Positions 56,752 through 64,000 of a stretch of DNA of 64,000 nt are shown here, piece by piece. Origin of the DNA: Ottowia sp. (GTDB lineage Bacteria > Pseudomonadota > Gammaproteobacteria > Burkholderiales > Burkholderiaceae_C); the NCBI RefSeq assembly GCF_016703145.1, contig NZ_JADJCO010000003.1, forward strand, positions 1,070,001 to 1,134,000, written 5' to 3'. A model generated the notes under the pieces. That model was given only the letters and a program-made list of their open reading frames with translations. It ran no database searches and was not told where the DNA came from. The position numbers and the translations under genes are program-made. Position 1 is the first letter of the stretch; each line of letters starts with the position of its first letter.

Positions 56752-57552
56752 GCAGCGCTCGATGCCCGCCAGGTCGCGCCGCGAAGCCACGTCTTCGAAG
56801 CCCGCGCCGGCCAGCAGGGCGCGCACCGCCGCCGCCTGGTCCCAGCCGTGCTCCAGCAGCAGCCAGCCGCCGGGGCGCAGGTGCGCGGGCGCGCCGGCGA
56901 CGATGCGGCGCAGATCGTCCAGCCCGTCCGCGCCCGACACCAGCGACTGCCGTGGCTCGTGCCGCAGCGCCGGCAGATGCGCATCGCCCGCCGCGATGTA
57001 GGGCGGGTTGCTGGCCACCACGTCGAACGCCTCGTCCGCCACGGGCGCGAACCAGTCGCCGTGACGCAGCGCCACCGGCAGGCCCAGCCGCTCGGCGTTG
57101 CCCTGCGCGACGGCCAGCGCGTCGGCGCTGGCGTCCACCGCCCACACCCGCGCCGCCGGCCGCGCGTGCGCGATGGCCAGGGCGATGGCGCCGCTGCCCG
57201 TGCCCAGGTCCAGCACGTGGGCCGGCTGGCCGGGCGGCAGCAGGTCGAGCGCCCAGTCCACCAGGGTTTCGGTGTCGTCGCGCGGGTCGAGCACGCGCGC
57301 ATCGATCTGCAGCGTCAGGCCGTGGAAGTCCTTGCGGCCGGTGAGGTAGGCCACCGGCTCGCCCCGCAGGCGGCGCGCGGCCAGCGCGCTGAAGCGCTCG
57401 GCGCACGCTGGCGCCAGCGCATCGCCGTCGTGCGCCAGCAGCCAGGCGCGCGCGTGCGTGGGCTGGCCCAGCGCGTGCAGCAGCAGCATCCGCGCCTCGT
57501 GGCGCGGCAGGCCGGCGTTTTCGGCGTCGCACAGGGCGTCGGCCAGGGTCAT
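56725..57552 (-). CDS. prmC: Release factor glutamine methyltransferase
   Basis: A 275-residue enzyme that N5-methylates the GGQ glutamine of RF1 and RF2. Motifs: LDLGTGSGAIALAIA for SAM and VVASNPPYIAAGD for the glutamine substrate. The N-terminal helical domain (MTLADALCDAENAGLPRHEA) binds the release factor. It normally directly follows prfA; here a BON lipoprotein gene and repeat R13 lie between them. Confidence 0.97.
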   Translation of the reverse strand: MTLADALCDAENAGLPRHEARMLLLHALGQPTHARAWLLAHDGDALAPACAERFSALAARRLRGEPVAYLTGRKDFHGLTLQIDARVLDPRDDTETLVDWALDLLPPGQPAHVLDLGTGSGAIALAIAHARPAARVWAVDASADALAVAQGNAERLGLPVALRHGDWFAPVADEAFDVVASNPPYIAAGDAHLPALRHEPRQSLVSGADGLDDLRRIVAGAPAHLRPGGWLLLEHGWDQAAAVRALLAGAGFEDVASRRDLAGIERCSGGRWRGV

Positions 57553-57625
57553 GAATTGCTATTAAATATATAGCTTCTAGCGCAATATTGGCGCTGGCTT
57601 CAGGCTTTTTTGGATTGGAATCGGT
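57553..57625 (-). repeat. Intergenic repeat, copy R13 (reverse orientation)
   Basis: On the minus strand: AAAAAAGCCTGAAGCCAGCG, then CAATATTGCGCTAGAAGCTA. Both hairpins are visible: AGCGC/GCGCT and GCTAT/ATAGC. It ends at the prmC start codon. Confidence 0.9.
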
Positions 57626-57628
57626 GAT

Positions 57629-58018
57629 TCAAGGGCCGGCCATGCGGTCCACCACGTCGCGCACGCCTGCCACCTGGCGCGCCGTGGCCAGGGCCAGCGC
57701 GCGGTCGTCGGGCGAGGCCACGGTGCCTTCGACGACCATCACGCCGCCCTCCAGCCCTTGCACCCGCAGGCCCGCCTGCGCCAGCCTGGGCTGGGCCGCC
57801 AGCGCGGCGCGCACGCGTTCGGCGATGCGCTGGGCGCCGGCCGTGGTGCCGGCCTCGATGTGCGCCGGCACCTGCTCCAGCCGGGGCAGCGGCGGTAGTA
57901 CCGGGATGTGCTGCGGCGTGGCGCCCCAGGGCGTGCCGCCCGCGCAGGCGGCGAGCAGGGCGGCGGCGCCGGCCAGCGCCAGGGCAGCGCGGGAGCGCGA
58001 GGAAGCGGTAGAAGGCAT
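57629..58018 (-). CDS. BON-domain lipoprotein
   Basis: A 129-residue predicted lipoprotein (lipobox LAAC, C25). The C-terminal part, GLRVQGLEGGVMVVEGTVAS then DDRALALATARQVAGVRDVV, is a single BON domain, as in OsmY-like periplasmic proteins that bind membranes or murein. Start ATG 58018 is 65 nt after the prfA stop. Its presence between prfA and prmC is unusual. Confidence 0.82.
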   Translation of the reverse strand: MPSTASSRSRAALALAGAAALLAACAGGTPWGATPQHIPVLPPLPRLEQVPAHIEAGTTAGAQRIAERVRAALAAQPRLAQAGLRVQGLEGGVMVVEGTVASPDDRALALATARQVAGVRDVVDRMAGP

Positions 58019-58083
58019 GTCGAGTCTCCTTGGACAGCGGGGACGGCGGGCCCCTGGCCCATGATAGTGAAGGACTGGGGCCG

Positions 58084-59166
58084 TCAGGCCCGCACTTCCA
58101 ACTCGGCCATCAGCTCGGCCTCGCGCGCGGCGCGCAGGGCGTCCACCACGTCCTGCAGGTCGCCTTCCATCACCAGCGCCAGCTTGTACAGCGTGAGGTT
58201 GATGCGGTGGTCGGTCAGGCGGCCCTGGGGGAAGTTGTAAGTGCGGATGCGGTCGCTGCGGTCGCCCGAGCCGATCAGGCCCTTGCGCGTGGCCGCCTCC
58301 TTGGCGGCGCGCTCGCTGCGCTCCTTCTCCTGCAGCCGGGCCTGCAGCACGCGCAGCGCCTGGGCCTTGTTGGCGTGCTGGCTGCGGCCGTCCTGGCATT
58401 CGGCCACGATGCCGGTGGGCAGGTGCACCACGCGCACGGCGGAATCCGTCTTGTTGATGTGCTGGCCGCCGGCGCCGCTGGCGCGGAAGGTGTCGATGCG
58501 CAGGTCGGCGGGGTTGAGGGTGATGGCCTCGGCCTCGTCGGGCTCGGGCATCACCGCCACGGTGGCGGCGCTGGTGTGGATGCGGCCCTGGGTCTCGGTC
58601 GCCGGCACGCGCTGCACGCGGTGGCCGCCGGACTCGAAGCGCAGCGCGTTGTAAACCCCGTCGCCCGCGATGCGCAGCACCAGCTCCTTGTAGCCGCCCA
58701 GCTCGGCCGGCGACTCGCTCATCACCTCCACGCGCCAGCCGCGGCCGGTGGCGTAGCGCGTGTACAGGCGCGCCAGGTCGCCCGCGAACAGCGCCGACTC
58801 GTCGCCGCCCGTGCCGGCGCGGATCTCCAGGAAGGCGTTGCGCGCGTCGTCGGGGTCCTTGGGCAGCAGCATGCGCTGCAGCTCGGCCTCCAGCTCGGCC
58901 AGCTCGGCCTCGGCCGCGGCGATTTCCTCGCGCGCCAGCTCGGCCATGTCGGCGTCCTGCAGCAGCTCCCGCGCGGCGGCCAGGTCGGCCTCGCGCTGCC
59001 CGAAACGCGCCCAGCGCCCGGCGATGGCCGCCACGTCCGTGTGCTCGCGCGAGAGCTTCAGGAACTGGGCCATGTCGGCCATGATGTCCGGGCGCGACAG
59101 CAGGAAGTCCAGCTCGCCGAGGCGGGCGGCGTAGCGCTGGAGTTGGTCGCGGAGGAAGGGTTTCAT
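58084..59166 (-). CDS. prfA: Peptide chain release factor 1
   Basis: A 360-residue RF1, exactly the E. coli length with ATG 59166. The stop-codon recognition motif PAT lies in [15 protein letters not shown], and the catalytic GGQ in [15 protein letters not shown]. It releases peptides at UAA and UAG. The frame extends upstream but those codons overlap the divergent spacer to pilV. Confidence 0.97.
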   Translation of the reverse strand: MKPFLRDQLQRYAARLGELDFLLSRPDIMADMAQFLKLSREHTDVAAIAGRWARFGQREADLAAARELLQDADMAELAREEIAAAEAELAELEAELQRMLLPKDPDDARNAFLEIRAGTGGDESALFAGDLARLYTRYATGRGWRVEVMSESPAELGGYKELVLRIAGDGVYNALRFESGGHRVQRVPATETQGRIHTSAATVAVMPEPDEAEAITLNPADLRIDTFRASGAGGQHINKTDSAVRVVHLPTGIVAECQDGRSQHANKAQALRVLQARLQEKERSERAAKEAATRKGLIGSGDRSDRIRTYNFPQGRLTDHRINLTLYKLALVMEGDLQDVVDALRAAREAELMAELEVRA

Positions 59167-59315
59167 GGACGAGGAAAGCGGGCGATTGTCGCCGGTTTCG
59201 CGCTGGCGGGGCTGGTGAGCGGCTGCAGGTGTGCCGCTCATCGGGTGTCGCGGTCCGTCTGTCTCGCGAACCTCGTCACTGGGTGGCTTGGTGGGCAGAT
59301 TGCGAGGCCATGAAG

Positions 59316-59945
59316 ATGCATGCATTCCGCCCGCAGCGCGGATTCACCTTGGTCGAGATCCTGGTGGCCTTGGTCATCTTCGCCTTCGGCCTGCTGGCGT
59401 CGGTGGGGTTGCTGCTGTCGTCCATGCAGGCGACGCAGTATTCGTCCAATTCGGTCGTCGCCAGCACCCTGGCGCGCGAATACGGGGAGCTGATGCAGAT
59501 GATTCCCGACGGCGTGTCGGGCACCTCGTTGGCGACGTCGTCGTCGGCCAACACCCTCATGGTCGATACCGACGGCATCACGTCCGGCAACGCCAGCGCC
59601 TGCACCGGCGCGGGCAAGAACTGCTCGGCCACGGATCTGCTGGCCGCCGCGCGCGACGACTGGGCGCTGCGCGTCAAGTCCACCCAGGCCCTGCCCCAGG
59701 GGCGCGCCGTGGTGTGCCGCGATGCGACGCCGCGCAACGCCGCCGGCGAACTGGAGTGGGGCGGCTGCGACGAAGCCGGCGACACCGTGCTGGTCAAGAT
59801 GGGCTGGCTGGGCAAGAAGCCGGTCGGCTCGGGCAGCGGCGTGGACACCCGCTGGATGACCAGCGACCGGCCCCGCTTCGCGGTGTCCGTCATGGGCAAC
59901 CTGCGCGACTACGTCACCCCGCCCGCGGCCGGAGCCACGCCATGA
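59316..59945 (+). CDS. pilV: PilV, minor type IV pilin
   Basis: A 209-residue prepilin-like protein. The prepilin peptidase site is [20 protein letters not shown], with Glu at +5. The C-terminal part ([14 protein letters not shown]) is PilV-like. ATG 59316 is favoured because GAGG lies 8 nt upstream; ATG 59310 is also in frame. First gene of the minor-pilin cluster that primes pilus assembly. Its stop overlaps the pilW start. Confidence 0.9.
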   Translation: MHAFRPQRGFTLVEILVALVIFAFGLLASVGLLLSSMQATQYSSNSVVASTLAREYGELMQMIPDGVSGTSLATSSSANTLMVDTDGITSGNASACTGAGKNCSATDLLAAARDDWALRVKSTQALPQGRAVVCRDATPRNAAGELEWGGCDEAGDTVLVKMGWLGKKPVGSGSGVDTRWMTSDRPRFAVSVMGNLRDYVTPPAAGATP

Positions 59946-60871
59946 GACCCTTGTCCGCTTCATCCCGGCGCCAGCGCGGCCTGACGCTGGTCGAGATGCT
60001 GGTCGCCATCGTGCTGATGTTCATGGTCACCTTGGCCACCGTGGCGCTCTACACCACCAACTCGTCCAGCAAGCGCACCATCGATGCCTCGCAAAGCCTG
60101 GACGACACCGCCCGCTTCGTGTTCGAGCTGGTGGGGCAGGCGGTCCACAACGCCGGATACCTTGGCGCCGTGCCGGTCGAAAGCGAGCAGGGCGCCACCC
60201 GCTACACGTTGGCCAATCTCTTCGACGCCTGCGAGGCCAGTGCCGGCACCACGCCTTGCCCAGTGCTGGGTTTCGACAACTCCCGCCCTTCGGTGGGTTC
60301 CCTCAACGTGGTTTCGGCCGGCAGCGTGGGCGTCAACGCCAGCGACAGCGTCGCCTTCCGGTTCAATGGGGTGGGCCGCAGGGACGGCACCACCGCGGAT
60401 GGGAGCGTGCAGAACTGCAGCGGCACGGCGGTGCCGGTGGCCACCGTGGATGCGGAACTGGGGCTCAGCGTTTTCTCGGTGAAAACCCTGGCGGGCGAGC
60501 CGGAGCTCTACTGCACGTGGGGAAATGGCACGAAGAACGAGCCCATCGGCCGTGGCGTGGAGAGCTTCCAGGTCATGTACGCCGTTGATTGCCGGGGCAC
60601 GCCCTGCGTGCGCGACGGCGTGCCCGACCGCTGGGTCAGCGCCGCCGGCGTGGGTGTGGCGAACTGGCGCCACGTCAAGGCCATCCGCATCGGGTTGATC
60701 CTGCGCGGCCCGCCGGGCAGTGCCCAGGCGGCGTCGGGCGACAAGCTGTATCCGCTGGGCAAGGACTTCACGGGTGACCTGAGCGAAACCGGCCTGGTCT
60801 TCACTCCACCCCTCGATGGGCGGCTGCGGCGGGCCTACACCACCACCTTCCTGCTGCGCAACTCGGTGTGA
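59942..60871 (+). CDS. pilW: PilW, minor type IV pilin
   Basis: A 309-residue prepilin-like protein with site RG/LTLVEMLVAIVLMFMV (Glu at +5). The body contains LDDTARFVFELVGQAVHNAG and ends TTFLLRNSV, characteristic of PilW. Coupled to pilV and pilX by overlapping codons. Confidence 0.9.
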   Translation: MRPLSASSRRQRGLTLVEMLVAIVLMFMVTLATVALYTTNSSSKRTIDASQSLDDTARFVFELVGQAVHNAGYLGAVPVESEQGATRYTLANLFDACEASAGTTPCPVLGFDNSRPSVGSLNVVSAGSVGVNASDSVAFRFNGVGRRDGTTADGSVQNCSGTAVPVATVDAELGLSVFSVKTLAGEPELYCTWGNGTKNEPIGRGVESFQVMYAVDCRGTPCVRDGVPDRWVSAAGVGVANWRHVKAIRIGLILRGPPGSAQAASGDKLYPLGKDFTGDLSETGLVFTPPLDGRLRRAYTTTFLLRNSV

Positions 60872-61590
60872 TGGGCGCCATGAACAAACACAGGCGTTTC
60901 CTCGGCAGCCGGCCGGCCCAGCAGGGCATCGCCCTGGTCTTCGTCCTGCTCATGATGGTGATCGCCATCTCGGCCGCCCTGTTCGCCGCGCGGCTGACGC
61001 TGCTGGGCGACAAGGCGTCGCGCAACGACCGCGACCGGCAGGTCGCTTTCCAGGCGGCCGAATTGGCGCTGAACGATGCCGAACTCGACATCATGGACGC
61101 GGCTTTGGCCCTGGAGCCGAACTCCCTGGCGCGGGGATGCAAGTTTGGCAACCCGCGCGCGGCCTTCTTGCCCGATGCGGCAGGGTGCAACGCGACCGCC
61201 GAGCGCCGCGGGTATTGCGAGATGCCGCTTCAGGCGGCATCCGGAGCAAAGCCCATGTACAAGCTGATCGATTGGGAGGAAGCCAACGATTCGGAGCGCG
61301 TCTACGTCAAATACGGCGAATTCACGGGCCGAAGCGCCGAGTTCGCCACCGGCGACGGTTCGGCCGGCTCCACGGTCAAACCGCCCACGCCCGCCAAGCC
61401 GCCCAAGTACATCATCGTGCGCTCGTCGCCGGCCAAGCTTCAGATCATGCCGCAGGGCCAGCGTCAGGTCGTCAGCATCGAGGCCGCCTACAAGATCTAT
61501 GCGCTGGGCTACGGCGTCAACCCCAACACCAAGGTCATGTTGGAAGGCGAGGTCTACAAACCCGTCGTCGAGAAGTCGTGCGGAAGCTGA
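60871..61590 (+). CDS. pilX: PilX, minor type IV pilin
   Basis: About 239 residues. The prepilin-like site is QQG/IALVFVLLMMVIAISA, which lacks Glu at +5, as in PilX/GspK-type proteins. The helix continues into DRDRQVAFQAAELALNDAEL, a PilX hallmark. ATG 60871 overlaps the pilW stop; ATG 60880 is an alternative. Confidence 0.88.
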   Translation: MGAMNKHRRFLGSRPAQQGIALVFVLLMMVIAISAALFAARLTLLGDKASRNDRDRQVAFQAAELALNDAELDIMDAALALEPNSLARGCKFGNPRAAFLPDAAGCNATAERRGYCEMPLQAASGAKPMYKLIDWEEANDSERVYVKYGEFTGRSAEFATGDGSAGSTVKPPTPAKPPKYIIVRSSPAKLQIMPQGQRQVVSIEAAYKIYALGYGVNPNTKVMLEGEVYKPVVEKSCGS

Positions 61591-61599
61591 AGAGCAGCG

Positions 61600-64000
61600 A
61601 TGAGTTCCATGAAACCTGTGCCTGTTGTCCGCTGTGTGCCCCCATCGACCGCCGTTCGCCGAGCGTTCCGATGGGCGCTGCTGCTGGCTGCGTGCGCCGG
61701 GAACATGAAGTGGGCATCCTCGCAAGATGCCTTGCCTCCGCTGGTGGACCTCGATTCGTCACCCGCTGCCAAGCTGGAAGAGCCATCCAACGTGGCGCTG
61801 GCGCTGTCGATCGACTTCACCACCATGGGTGCCGTGTACCGAGGGGCGGAATACGTCCATGACCTGGCCCATGCGCCCTACCTCGGCTATTGGGACATCC
61901 GGGGCTGCTATCAGTACAAGGACTCTGGCGACACCTCGACCCTGGCGGGTGAGTATTTCTACCGGGTGGGCACCGCCAATGGCGAAGGGTATTGCTCCAA
62001 CGCCTACAGTGGCAATTTGCTGAACTACGTGGCCACTTCCACCATCGATATCCTGCGCCTGGCTTTGACGGGCGGCCATCGTGTGGTGGATACGGCCTCA
62101 ACGACGGTTTTGGAGCGGGCCTACCTGTACAGCGATTGGGGATTGAACCAACCCACTTATTTTCCGCGCCGAAGCATCAACAAAGCCTTCTTGGGCAAGG
62201 TCGTTCCAAACGCCCCGGTCACGACGACGGGCGACTTTATCTATGCGGGCAGTTGCAAGGATAAAATATGGTTTGGGACGCGAACGGCCGACCATCTGAA
62301 TTGCGACCATCCTACGCAAACTGCGGCGACCGTGTTCCATCACGGCGATCTGAACCCGAAAGACGCCGACAACGAGCCCTTGCCCATGTTCGGCCGTGTC
62401 AAGGTGTGCGCGGGTTCCGAAGCCACATCTCGGGGAGGGTTGTGTGCACGCTATCCCAGTGGCAACTACAAACCCATTGGCCAGATTCAGAAAAAATCGG
62501 ATGGCATCAAGATATCTGTCTTTGGCTATCTGGCCGATGACAGCAATACGCGCTACGGTGGAGTCCTGCGCGCGCCGATGGGCTACGTGGGACCCACCAA
62601 GCCCAACGCGGCCGGTGTCGGCATGATCGCCAATATCGAGAAGGAATGGAATCAGAGCACAGGTGTTTTCGTTGAAAACCCCAGAAACGGGCCCTATGCC
62701 TACAGTGGTGTCATCAACTATGTGAACAGGTTCGGGACCACGGGAACGAAAGGCTATTACAAGAGCCTGGATCCTGTGGGTGAGCTTTATTACGAGGCGC
62801 TGCGGTATTTCATGGGTCTCGGTCCCACCGCGGCAGCGGTCGCCAGCTTTGCGGGCAAGGAAGATGGATTTCCTGTCTACACCAATTGGACGGATCCCAT
62901 TGAAAACGCCTGCTACCGCAAGAACTACATCCTGACCATTGGCGACGTGAACACCCACTACGACCGCCAACTGCCGGGACATGGCGGGTCGGGCGCCCTC
63001 GCGGGGACCACACTGGACCCCGCGCGCTCTGCCGAGAGCCTGCTGGGGAGCGGCACGTTCAATGCAGCCGACTGGACAAAAGTCATTGCCCGCTTCGAGA
63101 CGGACACGAACAGCACCTATACCAATTCGTTCGGCGTCAGCGTGTCGACCAAGGGCAATCCCAATCCCACTGCGGGTAACAACGATCTCGCCTCCAAGAC
63201 GACGGGCTCAGGTGGCCGGGCGGCCTACTACTGGGCTGGCGCCGCGTACTGGGCGCATACCCAGCCCATCCGTAACGACACCGACGCCCATGGCAGGAGC
63301 AAAAGCCCGGTGCGCGTCAACACCTTCGCCATCGACGTCGACGAGGGTGGCAACGGGTCGGTCGAGGACACCAACCCGAGGGGCATCAAGCCAAGGCGCA
63401 GCAGTTTCTATCTGGCCGGCAAGTATGGCTGGTTCAACAATGCCGATGCCACCAGGGCCAGTCGCCTGGAGCCCTTGCCTGCGGGCGCGTTGCATGCCAA
63501 CGAGCAGTTGGACGGCCACCCTTTCCGCAACGTGCTGACCGGCGCGTTGGACAACAGCCGCTGGGAATATGCGGGCGAGCCGAACACGCCGGACGGCTAC
63601 GTGGTCGCCAGCCAGGCGAAGAAGATGATCGAGGGGGTGGCGCGCTTCTTCAACGCCCTTGGCGGCAGCAGCAGTGTCAGGGCGGCCTCGGGCACCGGCA
63701 TGAGTTCGCTCGATCTCAGCACCACATCCCCCGATGGCGACCTGTTCGTGCCCCAGTTCGATCCCAAGACCTGGGCGGGGCGTCTGCTGAAGGCGACAAT
63801 GCATTTCAACCAGGCCACGGGAGATGTTGCCGTCGCGTCGACCACATGGGACGCGGCCAAGATACTGACCGACGCGTCGGTGGCCTCTGGCGCGGTGACC
63901 GATCCGCAGGTGAAGCCGGCGGACCGCAAGCTGTTCACCTACTCCCGTGAGGGCGCCAACCGGGGCGGGCAGATTTTTTCCGTGGCCGAGAAGGGCAAGC
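61600..64000 (+). CDS. pilY1: PilY1, type IV pilus tip adhesin (3' end outside window)
   Basis: An open frame of 800 codons runs off the window. It starts after the pilX stop with a basic N terminus and a hydrophobic signal segment (FRWALLLAACAG). Typical PilY1 text follows: NVALALSIDFTTMGAVYRGA, GYWDIRGCYQYKD, then SGNLLNYVATSTIDILRLAL, RYGGVLRAPMGYVGP, VNYVNRFG-like repeats and ILTIGDVNTH. The C-terminal calcium-binding propeller of the family would lie beyond 64000. PilY1 sits at the pilus tip with the minor pilins. Confidence 0.92.
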   Translation, partial: MSSMKPVPVVRCVPPSTAVRRAFRWALLLAACAGNMKWASSQDALPPLVDLDSSPAAKLEEPSNVALALSIDFTTMGAVYRGAEYVHDLAHAPYLGYWDIRGCYQYKDSGDTSTLAGEYFYRVGTANGEGYCSNAYSGNLLNYVATSTIDILRLALTGGHRVVDTASTTVLERAYLYSDWGLNQPTYFPRRSINKAFLGKVVPNAPVTTTGDFIYAGSCKDKIWFGTRTADHLNCDHPTQTAATVFHHGDLNPKDADNEPLPMFGRVKVCAGSEATSRGGLCARYPSGNYKPIGQIQKKSDGIKISVFGYLADDSNTRYGGVLRAPMGYVGPTKPNAAGVGMIANIEKEWNQSTGVFVENPRNGPYAYSGVINYVNRFGTTGTKGYYKSLDPVGELYYEALRYFMGLGPTAAAVASFAGKEDGFPVYTNWTDPIENACYRKNYILTIGDVNTHYDRQLPGHGGSGALAGTTLDPARSAESLLGSGTFNAADWTKVIARFETDTNSTYTNSFGVSVSTKGNPNPTAGNNDLASKTTGSGGRAAYYWAGAAYWAHTQPIRNDTDAHGRSKSPVRVNTFAIDVDEGGNGSVEDTNPRGIKPRRSSFYLAGKYGWFNNADATRASRLEPLPAGALHANEQLDGHPFRNVLTGALDNSRWEYAGEPNTPDGYVVASQAKKMIEGVARFFNALGGSSSVRAASGTGMSSLDLSTTSPDGDLFVPQFDPKTWAGRLLKATMHFNQATGDVAVASTTWDAAKILTDASVASGAVTDPQVKPADRKLFTYSREGANRGGQIFSVAEKGK

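Overview
This 64 kb window looks like chromosomal DNA of a GC-rich betaproteobacterium of the order Burkholderiales, most likely family Comamonadaceae. The basis is the GC-rich codon use, the gene order (ffh / ypjD-type ccsA / PP0621-like / pilS slot / pilR / ampD; prfA near prmC; pilMNOPQ-aroK-aroB), and a short intergenic repeat of a kind I associate with this family. The genus cannot be fixed from the window. Nearly all of it is core housekeeping DNA, with one small accessory scar at about 26.5-28.2 kb.

Layout. 1-1516: 3' part of a 23S rRNA, then 5S rRNA and the rrn terminator, with no tRNA. 1.6-12.3 kb: tldD, an aromatic DAHP synthase behind a leader-peptide attenuator, mpl, a hypothetical gene, a TlpA-like thioredoxin, accB-accC-prmA, a zinc-ribbon DUF3426 protein and a PfkB kinase. 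12.4-17.4 kb (minus strand): nrdA-nrdB with NrdR boxes and a promoter, then a lysine/alanine-rich histone H1-like gene. 17.6-21.1 kb (minus strand): ccsA/ypjD, a PP0621-like gene, a remnant in the pilS position, pilR and ampD. 21.2-26.5 kb: ffh, a low-molecular-weight phosphatase, a LysR regulator, and two pirins flanking a small acetyltransferase. 26.5-28.2 kb: fragments of an S24 repressor and a thermonuclease, then a toxin-antitoxin pair with a frameshifted toxin. 28.2-36.2 kb: a frameshifted cardiolipin synthase, a DUF2127 protein, an NlpC/P60 lipoprotein, metK, two lpxL-type acyltransferases, an alpha/beta hydrolase, a DUF488 protein and engB. 36.2-42.5 kb: cytochrome c4, ResB-CcsA cytochrome c maturation and msrPQ. 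42.5-46.7 kb: lysA-lptM, cyaY and PBP1a. 47-55.8 kb: pilMNOPQ-aroK-aroB-dgt-DUF1415 and a methyltransferase. 56.7-59.2 kb (minus strand): prfA, a BON lipoprotein and prmC. 59.3-64 kb: minor pilins pilV-pilW-pilX and a pilY1 that runs off the end.

How the genes fit together. Three blocks serve type IV pili: pilMNOPQ for the alignment complex and secretin, pilVWXY1 for the minor pilins and tip adhesin, and pilR for transcription. The cognate sensor pilS appears reduced to a short remnant. aroG, aroK and aroB all feed the shikimate pathway. Envelope genes recur: mpl, ampD, PBP1a, lpxL, lptM, lysA and NlpC.

The most interesting non-coding signals are a family of 13 related repeats of about 60 bp, whose 3' hairpin shows compensatory base changes and which sometimes supplies start or stop regions of genes, and a Phe/Tyr/Trp-rich leader peptide with a terminator and antiterminator ahead of the DAHP synthase. 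I did not find a defence system, a CRISPR array, an insertion sequence or a clearly new multi-gene system.
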